The notes under the pieces: model-generated
What the model was told of the DNA's origin: nothing
Databases searched by the model: none
What the model saw: the letters and a program-made list of their open reading frames with translations, nothing else
Made by a program: the position numbers and the translations under genes
Assembly (NCBI GenBank): GCA_023251875.1
Contig: JAHEXY010000007.1
Coordinates: 62,001-126,000, forward strand
DNA length: 64,000 bases
Direction: 5' to 3'
From: Bacteroidota bacterium
GTDB lineage: Bacteria; Bacteroidota; Bacteroidia; JAHEXY01
Part shown: positions 26,744-35,222 of the stretch, piece by piece
How positions within the stretch are numbered: position 1 is the first letter of the stretch
Layout of the letters: every line of letters begins with the position of its first letter

Positions 26744-27415
26744 ATGAAGAATTTTAAAACAATCATCGCATTAATGGGAGTTTGTATGCTTTTATTTTCT
26801 TGTGGAAACAATGCACAAATAAATGAGAGCGGAAATAATTTGGAAGAAATAAAAATAGGCACACAAACTTGGGCAACAAAAAATTTAGATGTAAGTACTT
26901 TTAAAAATGGAGATGCAATACCAGAGGCGAAAACGAATGAAGAATGGATAGCAGCCGGTGACTCAGACAAACCCGCATGTTGTTATTATAATAACGATCT
27001 TGAAAATGGAAAAAAATATGGCAAGCTGTATAACTGGTATGCAGTAAACGACCCAAGAGGATTAGCGCCAAAAGGTTGGCATGTACCTACTGATGCTGAA
27101 TGGAAAACGCTAATTGATTACTTAGGAGGGGAACAGGTTGCGGGTACAAAAATGAAAAACACAAGTGGGTGGAATGAATGGAATGGAAAAACTGGCAATG
27201 GAACTAACCAAAGTGGACTTTCAGTTTCTCCTGGCGGTTACCGTTTTGATAGCGGGGTATTCCATTCCATTGGTTTCGCAAGTATTTGGTGGACCTCTTC
27301 AGAGAGTGGGACTGGCAGTGCTTTGGCCAGCGTCATTAACTATAGTGATGGCAGTGCACACAAGGGTAATAACCTTAAGAGTTTCGGCTTCTCTGTCTGC
27401 TGTCTGAGGGATTGA
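26744..27415 (+). CDS. FISUMP-domain lipoprotein
   Basis: The 223-residue protein has a lipobox LLFSC and the Fibrobacter major paralogous (FISUMP) domain: EEIKIGTQTWATKNLDVSTF, then YGKLYNWYAVNDPRGLAPKG, WHVPTDAEWKTLIDYLGG, GLSVSPGGYR and the C-terminal IWWTSSESG and GFSVCCLRD. The C-lectin-like fold is surface-anchored; function is unknown. The last motif usually reads GFSVRCVRD, so CC in place of RC is unusual. It has its own candidate promoter and stands alone. Confidence 0.9.
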   Translation: MKNFKTIIALMGVCMLLFSCGNNAQINESGNNLEEIKIGTQTWATKNLDVSTFKNGDAIPEAKTNEEWIAAGDSDKPACCYYNNDLENGKKYGKLYNWYAVNDPRGLAPKGWHVPTDAEWKTLIDYLGGEQVAGTKMKNTSGWNEWNGKTGNGTNQSGLSVSPGGYRFDSGVFHSIGFASIWWTSSESGTGSALASVINYSDGSAHKGNNLKSFGFSVCCLRD

Positions 27416-27455
27416 TCATTTTTCTATTTGAAAATATTTTATGAATACAATTTTT

Positions 27456-27550
27456 ACCACAAAGAACACGAAGAAAATACACGCAATTGCGCAAAGAAGA
27501 AATTTTCTTTGTGACCTTTGCGAAAAACTTTGTGCTCTTTGCGGTTAAAA
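27456..27550. repeat. Dispersed CACAAAG-type inverted repeat
   Basis: Left arm accacaaagaacacgaagaa and right arm ctttgtgctctttgcggt form an imperfect long hairpin, with an internal attttctttgtgacctttgc. It is the fuller version of the element at 5442-5478. It follows the FISUMP gene and precedes the trpS promoter, so it may end the upstream transcript. Confidence 0.6.
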
Positions 27551-27621
27551 AGAAAAATTTAAACAAACTTTAAATCACATTTAGGGTAGTAGATTACAGA
27601 AAATGATATTTTAAAAATCAA

Positions 27622-27629
27622 TATCTTTG
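27622..27629 (+). promoter_or_regulatory. Candidate -7 box for trpS
   Basis: TATCTTTG matches TAnnTTTG. Transcription would start near 27635, so the trpS leader would consist almost entirely of the hairpin at 27641-27684. Confidence 0.5.
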
Positions 27630-27640
27630 CAAGAAATTTT

Positions 27641-27684
27641 GTTGGTTTTTTGTTGTAAGATTTTTCTAACAACCAACAACCAAC
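27641..27684 (+). promoter_or_regulatory. Leader hairpin directly before trpS start
   Basis: Arm gttggttttttgttgt (27641-27656) pairs with acaaccaacaaccaac (27669-27684) at 14 of 16 positions, and a further AGA/TCT inner stem closes a TTTT loop. It ends 9 bp before the ATG. It could influence translation; it does not look like a T-box, which needs a specifier loop and antiterminator. Confidence 0.5.
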
Positions 27685-27693
27685 AACGAAATT

Positions 27694-28683
27694 ATGTCAA
27701 GAATCTTAACCGGCATACAAAGTACAAACATTCCCCACCTTGGAAATATTCTGGGGGCTATTATCCCTGCTCTTGAATTAGCAAAGGATGCTAAAAACGA
27801 TTCCTATTTTTTTATTGCCGATTTACATTCTTTAATCAATATTAAGGATGCCGAATTTCGTAAACACAGCACTTATGGTGTAGCTGCTGCTTGGTTAGCA
27901 TTTGGTTTAGATGTTAATAAAAGTGTATTCTATCGCCAGTCGGATATTACTGAAGTGTGTGAATTAACTTGGTATTTAAACTGCTTTGCACCTTACCCAA
28001 TGTTGGCTAATGCACATTCTTTTAAAGAAAAATCAGAACATTTGGCCGATGTAAATGTGGGGCTTTTTGACTATCCTGTTTTAATGGCTGCTGATATTAT
28101 CTTATTTAATGTTAATTACGTTCCTGTTGGCAAAGATCAGCAACAACACCTAGAAATAACGCGTGATATTGCAGGCATTTTTAATAGAACCTATGGAGAA
28201 ACATTTGTAATACCGGAAGCCAAGATTGACGAACGTGTAATGCTAGTGCCAGGTACTGATGGCCGCAAAATGAGTAAATCGTACAATAATTTCATTAATA
28301 TATTTTTGCCTGAAAAAGAATTAAAAAAACAGGTAATGTCTATTATTACAGATAGCACCCCTCTTGAGCAACCTAAAAACCCGGATACTTGCAATGTGTT
28401 TAAGCTTTATGAGCTAATTGCTAGTACAGAACAAAAAGAAGATCTCAGAAAAAAATACCTGGCCGGTAATTTTGGTTATGGCCATGCCAAACAAGCTTTG
28501 TTAGAGCTTATTTTAAATAAATACAAAGCAGAGCGAGAAAAATATGATTATTATATGAACCATATAAATGAATTGGAAAACATGCTTTATATAGGCGCTA
28601 ATAAAGCAAAAATAGTTGCTAGAGCAGTTCTTCAAAAAGTTAGAGCCAAGTTGGGCTATATTAATTCTTCGTTAAATCAATAA
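27694..28683 (+). CDS. trpS: Tryptophanyl-tRNA synthetase
   Basis: The 329-residue class I synthetase charges tRNA-Trp. It begins MSRILTGIQSTNIPHLGNIL (HIGH-like motif PHLGN), has the tryptophan-pocket segments SYFFIADLHSL and YPVLMAADIILFNVNYVPVG followed by KDQQQHLEITRDIA, and the KMSKS loop in GRKMSKSYNN. The length is normal. A candidate promoter and leader hairpin lie immediately upstream. Confidence 0.97.
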   Translation: MSRILTGIQSTNIPHLGNILGAIIPALELAKDAKNDSYFFIADLHSLINIKDAEFRKHSTYGVAAAWLAFGLDVNKSVFYRQSDITEVCELTWYLNCFAPYPMLANAHSFKEKSEHLADVNVGLFDYPVLMAADIILFNVNYVPVGKDQQQHLEITRDIAGIFNRTYGETFVIPEAKIDERVMLVPGTDGRKMSKSYNNFINIFLPEKELKKQVMSIITDSTPLEQPKNPDTCNVFKLYELIASTEQKEDLRKKYLAGNFGYGHAKQALLELILNKYKAEREKYDYYMNHINELENMLYIGANKAKIVARAVLQKVRAKLGYINSSLNQ

Positions 28684-28711
28684 TGATGTAGTAATTTTTC
28701 AAAAAAATTTC

Positions 28712-28719
28712 TACCTTTG
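28712..28719 (+). promoter_or_regulatory. Candidate -7 box for lamin-tail protein gene
   Basis: TACCTTTG fits TAnnTTTG, 37 bp before the ATG at 28757, between trpS and this gene. Confidence 0.5.
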
Positions 28720-28756
28720 CAGCCGAAAAATTCTTCTGAATTACCAAAAAACATCC

Positions 28757-29710
28757 ATGTTTATGAAAAACTTTTTATTCTTGTGCGCTCTACTATTGCT
28801 AGGGTATACCAATGTTAAATCTCAATGTACTGATCTATTTATTTCCGAATACGTAGAAGGATGGAGTGATAATCGAACACTTGAAATTTACAATCCAACA
28901 AACAAAGCTATTGATTTATCAGGTTATGCGCTTTCTAGATATTCAAATGGAGCTACAACAGGCACTACTCCTGTTCCTTTAGCAGGTTCTTTAGGCGCTT
29001 ATAAAACCTACGTGGTTGAAGTAGACTTACGTGATACTGCAGGATCAGGCAATACGGCCCCTGTATGGGAAGAACTTCAAGCTTATGCTGATACTTTTAT
29101 TTGCCCCGATTATAATGCAAACTCTACTATGTATTTTAATGGTAATGATGCTATGGTTTTAGAAAAAACAAATGCTACTCTTGTTGATATTTTTGGTAAA
29201 GTGGGAGAAGATCCGGATCCAGGAAAAACAGGCGGTGGCTGGACAGATACTTATCCTTATAACGATGTAACGTTAGGAACTGTTTTAACATCTGATCATA
29301 CTTTAATTAGAAAACATACCATTAAACAAGGAGTAAGCACAAATCCCAGCTATTTTAATGCATTAACGGAATGGGATACTTTACCTGCAAATACATTTGA
29401 CAGCTTAGGTGCACATACTTGCGATTGCTATACCGGAGCAGCCTCTGTTAAAGAAGTAAAGTATAATGATAACGTTTTCTTTTTCCCAAATCCTAGTCTT
29501 TTTGGAAAAACAATAAATGTTAAAGCTACTTCGGTAATTGAATGTGCTGAAATATACAATGCATCAGGTGAATTGGTTTGCAAAAGAAAGAATAGTGCTA
29601 AAAGAGGAGAAATGCAAGTTGATCTTAGCGGTATCAAGCCAAGTATTTATTTTGTAAGAGTTGTTTTTGATAATAAGCGTTCTGTTATTAGAGAATTAAG
29701 CATTCATTAA
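28757..29710 (+). CDS. Secreted lamin-tail-domain (LTD) protein with T9SS type A tail
   Basis: The 317-residue protein has a signal peptide (MKNFLFLCALLLLGYTNVKS, from the in-frame ATG at 28763; the earlier ATG at 28757 is equally possible). The lamin-tail fold shows in LFISEYVEGWSDNRTLEIYN, then NKAIDLSGYALSRYSNG and GNDAMVLEKTNATLVDIFGK. The end is a T9SS sorting domain (NVFFFPNPSLFGKTINVKA ... SIYFVRVVFDNKRSVIRELS). LTD domains in bacteria often accompany secreted nucleases. A clear intrinsic terminator follows, so it is separate from the receptor operon downstream. Confidence 0.9.
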   Translation: MFMKNFLFLCALLLLGYTNVKSQCTDLFISEYVEGWSDNRTLEIYNPTNKAIDLSGYALSRYSNGATTGTTPVPLAGSLGAYKTYVVEVDLRDTAGSGNTAPVWEELQAYADTFICPDYNANSTMYFNGNDAMVLEKTNATLVDIFGKVGEDPDPGKTGGGWTDTYPYNDVTLGTVLTSDHTLIRKHTIKQGVSTNPSYFNALTEWDTLPANTFDSLGAHTCDCYTGAASVKEVKYNDNVFFFPNPSLFGKTINVKATSVIECAEIYNASGELVCKRKNSAKRGEMQVDLSGIKPSIYFVRVVFDNKRSVIRELSIH

Positions 29711-29729
29711 TTTCTAATCTTGAAAAAAT

Positions 29730-29768
29730 AAAAAGCCCGTTTAGATTCATAAACTTAACGGGCTTTTT
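29730..29768 (+). terminator. Intrinsic terminator after the lamin-tail gene
   Basis: aaaaagcccgtt (29730-29741) and aacgggcttttt (29757-29768) form a perfect 12-bp stem with a 15-nt loop ending in a T run. The A/T tails make it work in either direction, but only the plus-strand gene ends here. Confidence 0.9.
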
Positions 29769-29822
29769 TACTAAATACCCCTGCACTAAAATTTAACAAA
29801 CTCAATTTTATATTTTCATTGT

Positions 29823-32573
29823 ATGACAACCAAATTGGTTTCTTTAATTGCATTTATTCTCTTTTTATCTTCCTTTTCCTATTCCCAAAATTTATACATA
29901 AAAGGAAACATTAAAGATGCTGTTACCGGAGAAACACTTATTGGAGCTGCTGTTTCCGTTGGTGCAAATCAAGGAGCCGCAACAGATATAGATGGAAATT
30001 ATGCTATACAAGTAACTGAGGGTAAATATACGCTTACCGTTACGTATGTTGGCTATGAGAAAAAAGAAAAACAAGTTGAAGTAAAAGGAAAATCTTTGAT
30101 TGAAAATTTTACTTTAAGTACTACAACATTAACAGAAGTTGAAGTTGTGGCAGATGTTGCCCGTTCAAGAGAAACACCTGTTGCTTTTAGTACAGTTTCT
30201 GCAGCCAAGGTTGAAGAACAATTGGCCTCACGTGATATACCCATGATTTTAAATACAACTCCAGGTGTTTATGCTACTCAACAAGGTGGTGGAGACGGGG
30301 ATTCAAGAATTAATATTCGTGGTTTTAGTCAACGTAACGTAGCTGTTATGTTAGACGGTATTCCGGTAAATGATATGGAAAACGGTTGGGTATACTGGTC
30401 AAATTGGTTTGGATTGGACTTGGTTCAACGCAATATTCAAGTACAAAGAGGATTAGGTGCATCAAAATTAGCAATACCCTCAATTGGTGGTACCATTAAT
30501 ATTTTAAGCAAAGGCATTGATTCAAAAAGATTTTTAAAAGCAAGTGAAGAACTTGGTTCTGATGGATTAACCAGAACAAGTATTGGATTTAATAGCGGTA
30601 GATTAAAAAATGGATGGGGCATTACACTTGCCGGTTCTTATAAAAGAGGAAACGGTTGGGTGGATGAATGTTATACAAATATGTGGTTTTATTTTTTCAA
30701 AGTAGAAAAGCAATGGTTAAATCATACTACAACCCTTTCAGGAATGGGAGCTCCTCAATCGCATGGACAAAGTCCGTATCGACAATCTATAGCTACCTAT
30801 AGCAAAGATTATGCTGCTAAATTAGGCATAGATACCACAGGGCTTACGGATCATGGCTATAGATTTAACCCACATTGGGGATATTTAGACAGGTATACAC
30901 TTTCTGATAATGGAGACACGGTTCATGGAACAAATGAACCCTTAGTAGAAACCATCAATTATTTTCATAAACCACAGTTTAGCCTAAGAGATTTCTGGAC
31001 ATTAAGCGATAAAGTATACATTTCTAATGTTGCCTATCTATCCATTGGAAATGGAGGAGGAACAAAATTAAGCAACAGCAGCGTACCTTATGATGCTAAT
31101 GGACAAATAGATTTTCAATCTCTTTATAATTCCAATGCTTATGGTCCATTTTCAATTGATAATGTATATAGCTCAACTGAACATAAATCAGGTTCCGTAA
31201 TAAGAAGCAGTTGCAACAATCATTTTTGGTATGGTTTACTTTCAACCCTCCAATACAACATTAGTGAAAAACTAGCTTTATCAGGAGGACTTGATTTAAG
31301 AAGCTATCGAGGACAGCACTTTCAAAAAGTATATGATCTTTTGGGTGGAGATTATTATATCGATTCAAATGACAAAACTACTTATGATGTTTACAACCCT
31401 CAATCAGTTGTAAGAAAAGAAGGGGATACAATTGGTTACCATTATGATGGACTTGTTAAATGGGTCGGCACTTTTGCTCAGCTAGAATTTAAATCGGGCA
31501 AATGGAGTACATTTTTAGATGTATCGGGAGCCTATAGTTTTTTTAAACGAATCGATTATTATAAAAAAATGGATATTGTTTTAACCGATACTACCCTTTC
31601 TCAAGTTTTAGGATATAACGATACCGTAACTTATAATGGCACTGAATATACTGTTCATTCTTCAGAAGCAAAGCATACTGAAACGGCTTGGAAATCAATA
31701 CCAAGTTTTACTGTAAAAGGCGGAGCAAATTACAATATCAATGATCATCATAATGTATTTATGAACCTTGGATACATTTCAAAAGCTCCTATGTTTAAAA
31801 ATATTTATGATAGTAATAATAAATTATTTAGAGACATTAAAAACGAACAAATAAAAGCTCTTGAACTTGGCTATAGTGTTAATTATAAAAAAATCACCAT
31901 TAACTTAAATTCTTATTATACCATTTGGAACAATAAACCTCTCGATAATGGTTTGTCACTTACTATTGATGGAGAAACCTATACAGCAAACGTAAATGGA
32001 ATGAGTGCAGTACATAAAGGTGCTGAAATAGAATTTGCTTATCAAATTTTGAAAAAATTACAATGGGAAGGTTTGATATCAATTGGAGATTGGAGATGGA
32101 ATTCTTCCAGCACTGCATATATATATGACGATCAACTCAATTTAATAGACTCTGTAGAATTTGATGCTAAAGGCGTTCATGTGGGTGATGCAGCACAAAG
32201 CCAATATGCCACCAATCTTAGATTTGAAATTATTAAAGGACTATACATTAAAGCACAGTTCACCTATTTTGCCAGATACTATGCTGATTTCAATCCCTTT
32301 TCTTTAACCGGAGCTGATGCAGGCCATGAATCATGGATGATGCCTAATTATTATACAATTGATGCATTTGCCGGATTTAAGTTTAAAATGATTGGCTGTA
32401 CATGGGATTTCAAGATTAATGTCTTAAATTTGCTGAATCAAATGTATATATCTGATGCAACCAATAACGATACATACATTAGTCCCAGCTATTCTGACTT
32501 TGATGCAAAATCAGCTAGTGCATTCTTTGGAATGGGTCGCAGATTTACAACCTCTTTAACCGTTTCTTTTTAA
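29823..32573 (+). CDS. TonB-dependent outer-membrane receptor with CarboxypepD-regulatory domain
   Basis: The 916-residue protein has a signal peptide (MTTKLVSLIAFILFLSSFSY, then SQ), a carboxypeptidase-regulatory-like domain (IKGNIKDAVTGETLIGAAVS and TDIDGNYAIQV), and a TonB plug (SRETPVAFSTVSAAKVEEQL, LDGIPVNDMENGWVYWSNWF, GTINILSKG). A 22-stranded-type barrel follows, ending in the aromatic FFGMGRRFTTSLTVSF. It would import a large substrate across the outer membrane. No SusD partner follows. The next gene, after 21 bp, is a secreted OB-fold/PLD protein, so nucleic-acid or phosphodiester products are a plausible substrate. Confidence 0.93.
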   Translation: MTTKLVSLIAFILFLSSFSYSQNLYIKGNIKDAVTGETLIGAAVSVGANQGAATDIDGNYAIQVTEGKYTLTVTYVGYEKKEKQVEVKGKSLIENFTLSTTTLTEVEVVADVARSRETPVAFSTVSAAKVEEQLASRDIPMILNTTPGVYATQQGGGDGDSRINIRGFSQRNVAVMLDGIPVNDMENGWVYWSNWFGLDLVQRNIQVQRGLGASKLAIPSIGGTINILSKGIDSKRFLKASEELGSDGLTRTSIGFNSGRLKNGWGITLAGSYKRGNGWVDECYTNMWFYFFKVEKQWLNHTTTLSGMGAPQSHGQSPYRQSIATYSKDYAAKLGIDTTGLTDHGYRFNPHWGYLDRYTLSDNGDTVHGTNEPLVETINYFHKPQFSLRDFWTLSDKVYISNVAYLSIGNGGGTKLSNSSVPYDANGQIDFQSLYNSNAYGPFSIDNVYSSTEHKSGSVIRSSCNNHFWYGLLSTLQYNISEKLALSGGLDLRSYRGQHFQKVYDLLGGDYYIDSNDKTTYDVYNPQSVVRKEGDTIGYHYDGLVKWVGTFAQLEFKSGKWSTFLDVSGAYSFFKRIDYYKKMDIVLTDTTLSQVLGYNDTVTYNGTEYTVHSSEAKHTETAWKSIPSFTVKGGANYNINDHHNVFMNLGYISKAPMFKNIYDSNNKLFRDIKNEQIKALELGYSVNYKKITINLNSYYTIWNNKPLDNGLSLTIDGETYTANVNGMSAVHKGAEIEFAYQILKKLQWEGLISIGDWRWNSSSTAYIYDDQLNLIDSVEFDAKGVHVGDAAQSQYATNLRFEIIKGLYIKAQFTYFARYYADFNPFSLTGADAGHESWMMPNYYTIDAFAGFKFKMIGCTWDFKINVLNLLNQMYISDATNNDTYISPSYSDFDAKSASAFFGMGRRFTTSLTVSF

Positions 32574-32594
32574 TCAATACTTAATATTTATCTT

Positions 32595-34796
32595 ATGAGA
32601 AAATTAATTTTACTTTTTACATGTATTATTTCCATTTTAACTAGTAAGGCACAAACCATTTTAGATGCCAGAGGTAAAGGTGCGGGAGCAACGGTAACCA
32701 TTACCGGTGTAGTTATGAATGGTGACGAAATAGGTACCATTCGTTTTGTTCAAGATAATACCGGAGCACTTTCAGTATACAGTTCAACTCTTAGTAATAC
32801 CGATCGCGGAGACAATGTTACCGTTACCGGAACACTTGTAGATTATTCAGGGTTATTGGAAATGAATCCTGTAAGTACACTTACGGTTAATTCAACAGGA
32901 AATACACTTCCCACTGCCGTAGTATTAACTCCTGGTCAAATTGGTGAATCTTATGAATCACAATTGGTACAATTTAACAATGTAACTTTTACCACACCGG
33001 GTACTCCATTTGCAGCCAATACTGATTTTACTTTTACAGATGGAAATACTACGGGTATCGTGTATTTAAAAACAGGTAGTAAATTAATTGGAACCATTGT
33101 TCCAACAGGTTCTGTAAACCTTATCGGTTTTGTATCGGAATACAGTACTAAATATGAAATAGTTCCGCGTGACACGAATGATATTGTTATGAATAGTGCC
33201 CTTTTTTATACATCAAGCGATGCACTTACAAATTTATCCACTTCAGGTTTTGATATCAATTGGACTACCAATAAAGCATCTGATGCATTTATTAAATACG
33301 GGCATACAAAAAATTTAGAATTAGGAGTACTTGCAGGAACAACCAATTCAACTGCACAAAAAGTTACCATTACAGGAGCTAAACCTTCAGAAATATTTTA
33401 TGCACAAACATTTTCAGTAAATGGAACAGATACTGCTGCCTCTACTATTAAAACATATATTACTCAATCTACTTCATCAGGTAAAATGCAAGTTTATTTT
33501 ACCAAATCAGTTGATAATACTTTGTCGTCAGGAACAAATGCTGTTACGATAGATAATTTAGCAGACGATACATTAATTGCCTATATCGGAAGAGCAAAAG
33601 AATCATTAGATATTGCTATTTACAATATGCAAGCTACAAGTAGCTTGGCTGATATTGCTGCCGCTCTTAATACAGCCTATTCAAATGGGGTTAAAGTTAG
33701 AGTGGTGTATGATGCAAGTACTACCAATAGCGGAATTAGTGATTTGAATTCTTCTATTCCCAAATTAATTAGCAATAACCCAACAGGTATTATGCACAAT
33801 AAATTTATGATTGTTGATGCACGTTCGGTTGATGGCGACCAACCTTTAGTATGGACAGGTTCTTGCAATTGGTCAGATGACAATATTAACACTGATGCTA
33901 ACAACATTATTATTATACAAGATCAAAGTTTAGCCTTAAACTACAAATTAGAATTTGAAGAAATGTGGGGAGATACAGGAATGACGCCTAATGCATCAAA
34001 AGCTAAATTTGGCTACAACAAAGAAGATAACACCGCTCATAATTTTATTATTGGCGGCAAACAAGTTGAGCAATATTTTAGCCCATCTGATAATGCAAAT
34101 GGAGCTATTTTAGATGCGATAGCCAATACAAATGATCAATTATTTATTGCAACAATGGCAATTACCAGGACAGATATTGGATATGCTATTGATGATGCTG
34201 TTCAAGCTGGCGTTGAAACGTATTGCATGGTTAATTCAGAAGGAGAATGTAATGCAACTGTTGTTTCTATTTTAAAGTCAGATATTGGTGATCACCTTGT
34301 GTTTTATAGCGAAACAGGTATTTTACACCATAAATACATGATTTCAGATCCTAATAATACATCCTCTGATCCTTTAGTTTTAACAGGGTCTCATAATTGG
34401 AGCAGTGCAGCAAATGGAGATAACGATGAAAACACTTTAGTTATTCATGATGCTACCATTGCCAATATTTATTTACAAGAATACATGTTGCGTTACAACA
34501 CAAATTGGGTTCCAGGTTCCGGAATTGAAGAAGTGGGCAATACTTTTGAAAATATGACCGCTTATCCAAACCCAGCAGATAATTATGTTCATTTAGCTTT
34601 TAACTTAAGCAATGCTAAAAATGTAAATATTAAGGTTGTTGACATGTTAGGAAAAGTAATTTCAACTGAAAACTATATAGGAACTGTAGGCGTAAACATG
34701 ATTACATTAAATACAAATACTATTTCAAAAGGATTGTATCAATTAGTATTGAGTACCGGAGCTTCTGAAAAGAGCTTAAAAGTAATAGTTCAATAA
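32595..34796 (+). CDS. Secreted OB-fold / phospholipase D-like protein with T9SS tail
   Basis: The 733-residue protein begins with a signal peptide (MRKLILLFTCIISILTSKAQ) and an OB-fold nucleic-acid-binding-like domain (VTITGVVMNGDEIGTIRFVQ, then DNTGALSVYSS) at about residues 25-195. A Fn3-like linker follows. Two PLD half-sites come next, with HxK(x4)D in MHNKFMIVDA (about residue 400) and LHHKYMISDP (about 577), each followed by WTGSCNWSDDN or LTGSHNWSSA. The end is a T9SS type A domain (MTAYPNPADNYVHLAF ... GLYQLVLSTGASEKSLKVI). Both catalytic motifs are intact. The PLD fold covers nucleases and phospholipases; the OB fold favours a secreted nuclease. Confidence 0.9.
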   Translation: MRKLILLFTCIISILTSKAQTILDARGKGAGATVTITGVVMNGDEIGTIRFVQDNTGALSVYSSTLSNTDRGDNVTVTGTLVDYSGLLEMNPVSTLTVNSTGNTLPTAVVLTPGQIGESYESQLVQFNNVTFTTPGTPFAANTDFTFTDGNTTGIVYLKTGSKLIGTIVPTGSVNLIGFVSEYSTKYEIVPRDTNDIVMNSALFYTSSDALTNLSTSGFDINWTTNKASDAFIKYGHTKNLELGVLAGTTNSTAQKVTITGAKPSEIFYAQTFSVNGTDTAASTIKTYITQSTSSGKMQVYFTKSVDNTLSSGTNAVTIDNLADDTLIAYIGRAKESLDIAIYNMQATSSLADIAAALNTAYSNGVKVRVVYDASTTNSGISDLNSSIPKLISNNPTGIMHNKFMIVDARSVDGDQPLVWTGSCNWSDDNINTDANNIIIIQDQSLALNYKLEFEEMWGDTGMTPNASKAKFGYNKEDNTAHNFIIGGKQVEQYFSPSDNANGAILDAIANTNDQLFIATMAITRTDIGYAIDDAVQAGVETYCMVNSEGECNATVVSILKSDIGDHLVFYSETGILHHKYMISDPNNTSSDPLVLTGSHNWSSAANGDNDENTLVIHDATIANIYLQEYMLRYNTNWVPGSGIEEVGNTFENMTAYPNPADNYVHLAFNLSNAKNVNIKVVDMLGKVISTENYIGTVGVNMITLNTNTISKGLYQLVLSTGASEKSLKVIVQ

Positions 34797-34815
34797 ATTA
34801 CATCAAGCCTTAATT

Positions 34816-34849
34816 AGCTTTGGCAAAGTTTTACAACTTTGCCAAAGCT
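34816..34849. terminator. Perfect hairpin after the PLD gene
   Basis: AGCTTTGGCAAAGTT and AACTTTGCCAAAGCT form a perfect 15-bp stem with a TTAC loop, 19 bp after the stop. No T run follows directly. It may stabilise the 3' end ahead of the true terminator at 34862. Confidence 0.6.
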
Positions 34850-34861
34850 ATAGATTATAAA

Positions 34862-34913
34862 AAAATAAAATCTCGCATTTGAGTTCATGCTCTTATTCGG
34901 GGTTTTATTTTTT
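34862..34913 (+). terminator. Intrinsic terminator of the receptor/PLD operon
   Basis: AAAATAAAATCTCG (34862-34875) pairs with CGGGGTTTTATTTT (34898-34911) with two G-T wobbles, followed by more T residues. Confidence 0.7.
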
Positions 34914-34959
34914 GACCCTATACCCAAAATTAGGTATTGTATACAGAAGCTTGTTATAG

Positions 34960-34967
34960 TACATTTG
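34960..34967 (+). promoter_or_regulatory. Candidate -7 box for feoAB
   Basis: TACATTTG fits TAnnTTTG, with ATTG about 20 bp upstream as a possible -33. It lies inside the extension created by a further-upstream in-frame ATG at 34937, which argues for the feoA start at 34985. Confidence 0.5.
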
Positions 34968-34984
34968 AGTTAAATTATTTATTC

Positions 34985-35212
34985 ATGACTCCACAAAATT
35001 TATCTCAATTGCCATTAGGAGTATCAGCCACAATCGTTTCTGTTGATGAGAATTTTTTGTCGCTCAAACTTATGGAAATGGGCTGTATTCCCGGAGAAAT
35101 TGTAAAAATAAGTAAAGTAGCCCCAATGGGAGATCCTATTACCATATCTGTTGCTAATTACTCCTTAAGCATGCGTAAAAAAGAAGCCGAAGGTATTGTA
35201 GTGATGTGTTGA
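34985..35212 (+). CDS. feoA: Ferrous iron transport protein A
   Basis: About 75 residues from the ATG at 34985 (MTPQNLSQLPLGVSATIVSV). The SH3-like FeoA domain is complete: LKLMEMGCIPGEIVKISKVA, then PMGDPITISVANYSLSMRKK and a C-terminal EAEGIVV. An in-frame ATG at 34937 would include the promoter-like box and a non-conserved stretch. It is a small cytoplasmic partner of FeoB, encoded 10 bp downstream. Confidence 0.93.
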   Translation: MTPQNLSQLPLGVSATIVSVDENFLSLKLMEMGCIPGEIVKISKVAPMGDPITISVANYSLSMRKKEAEGIVVMC

Positions 35213-35222
35213 ATATTTTGAT

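Noticed and set aside
26744-27415. FISUMP protein as target of a diversity-generating retroelement
   Set aside because: Its C-lectin-like end invites the idea, but there is no reverse transcriptase or template repeat nearby.
27641-27693. T-box or tryptophan riboswitch ahead of trpS
   Set aside because: Only a single simple hairpin is present; no T-box sequence, specifier loop or terminator/antiterminator pair.
34937-34984. An upstream in-frame ATG for feoA
   Set aside because: It would place a TAnnTTTG promoter box inside the coding region, and the added residues are not FeoA-like.
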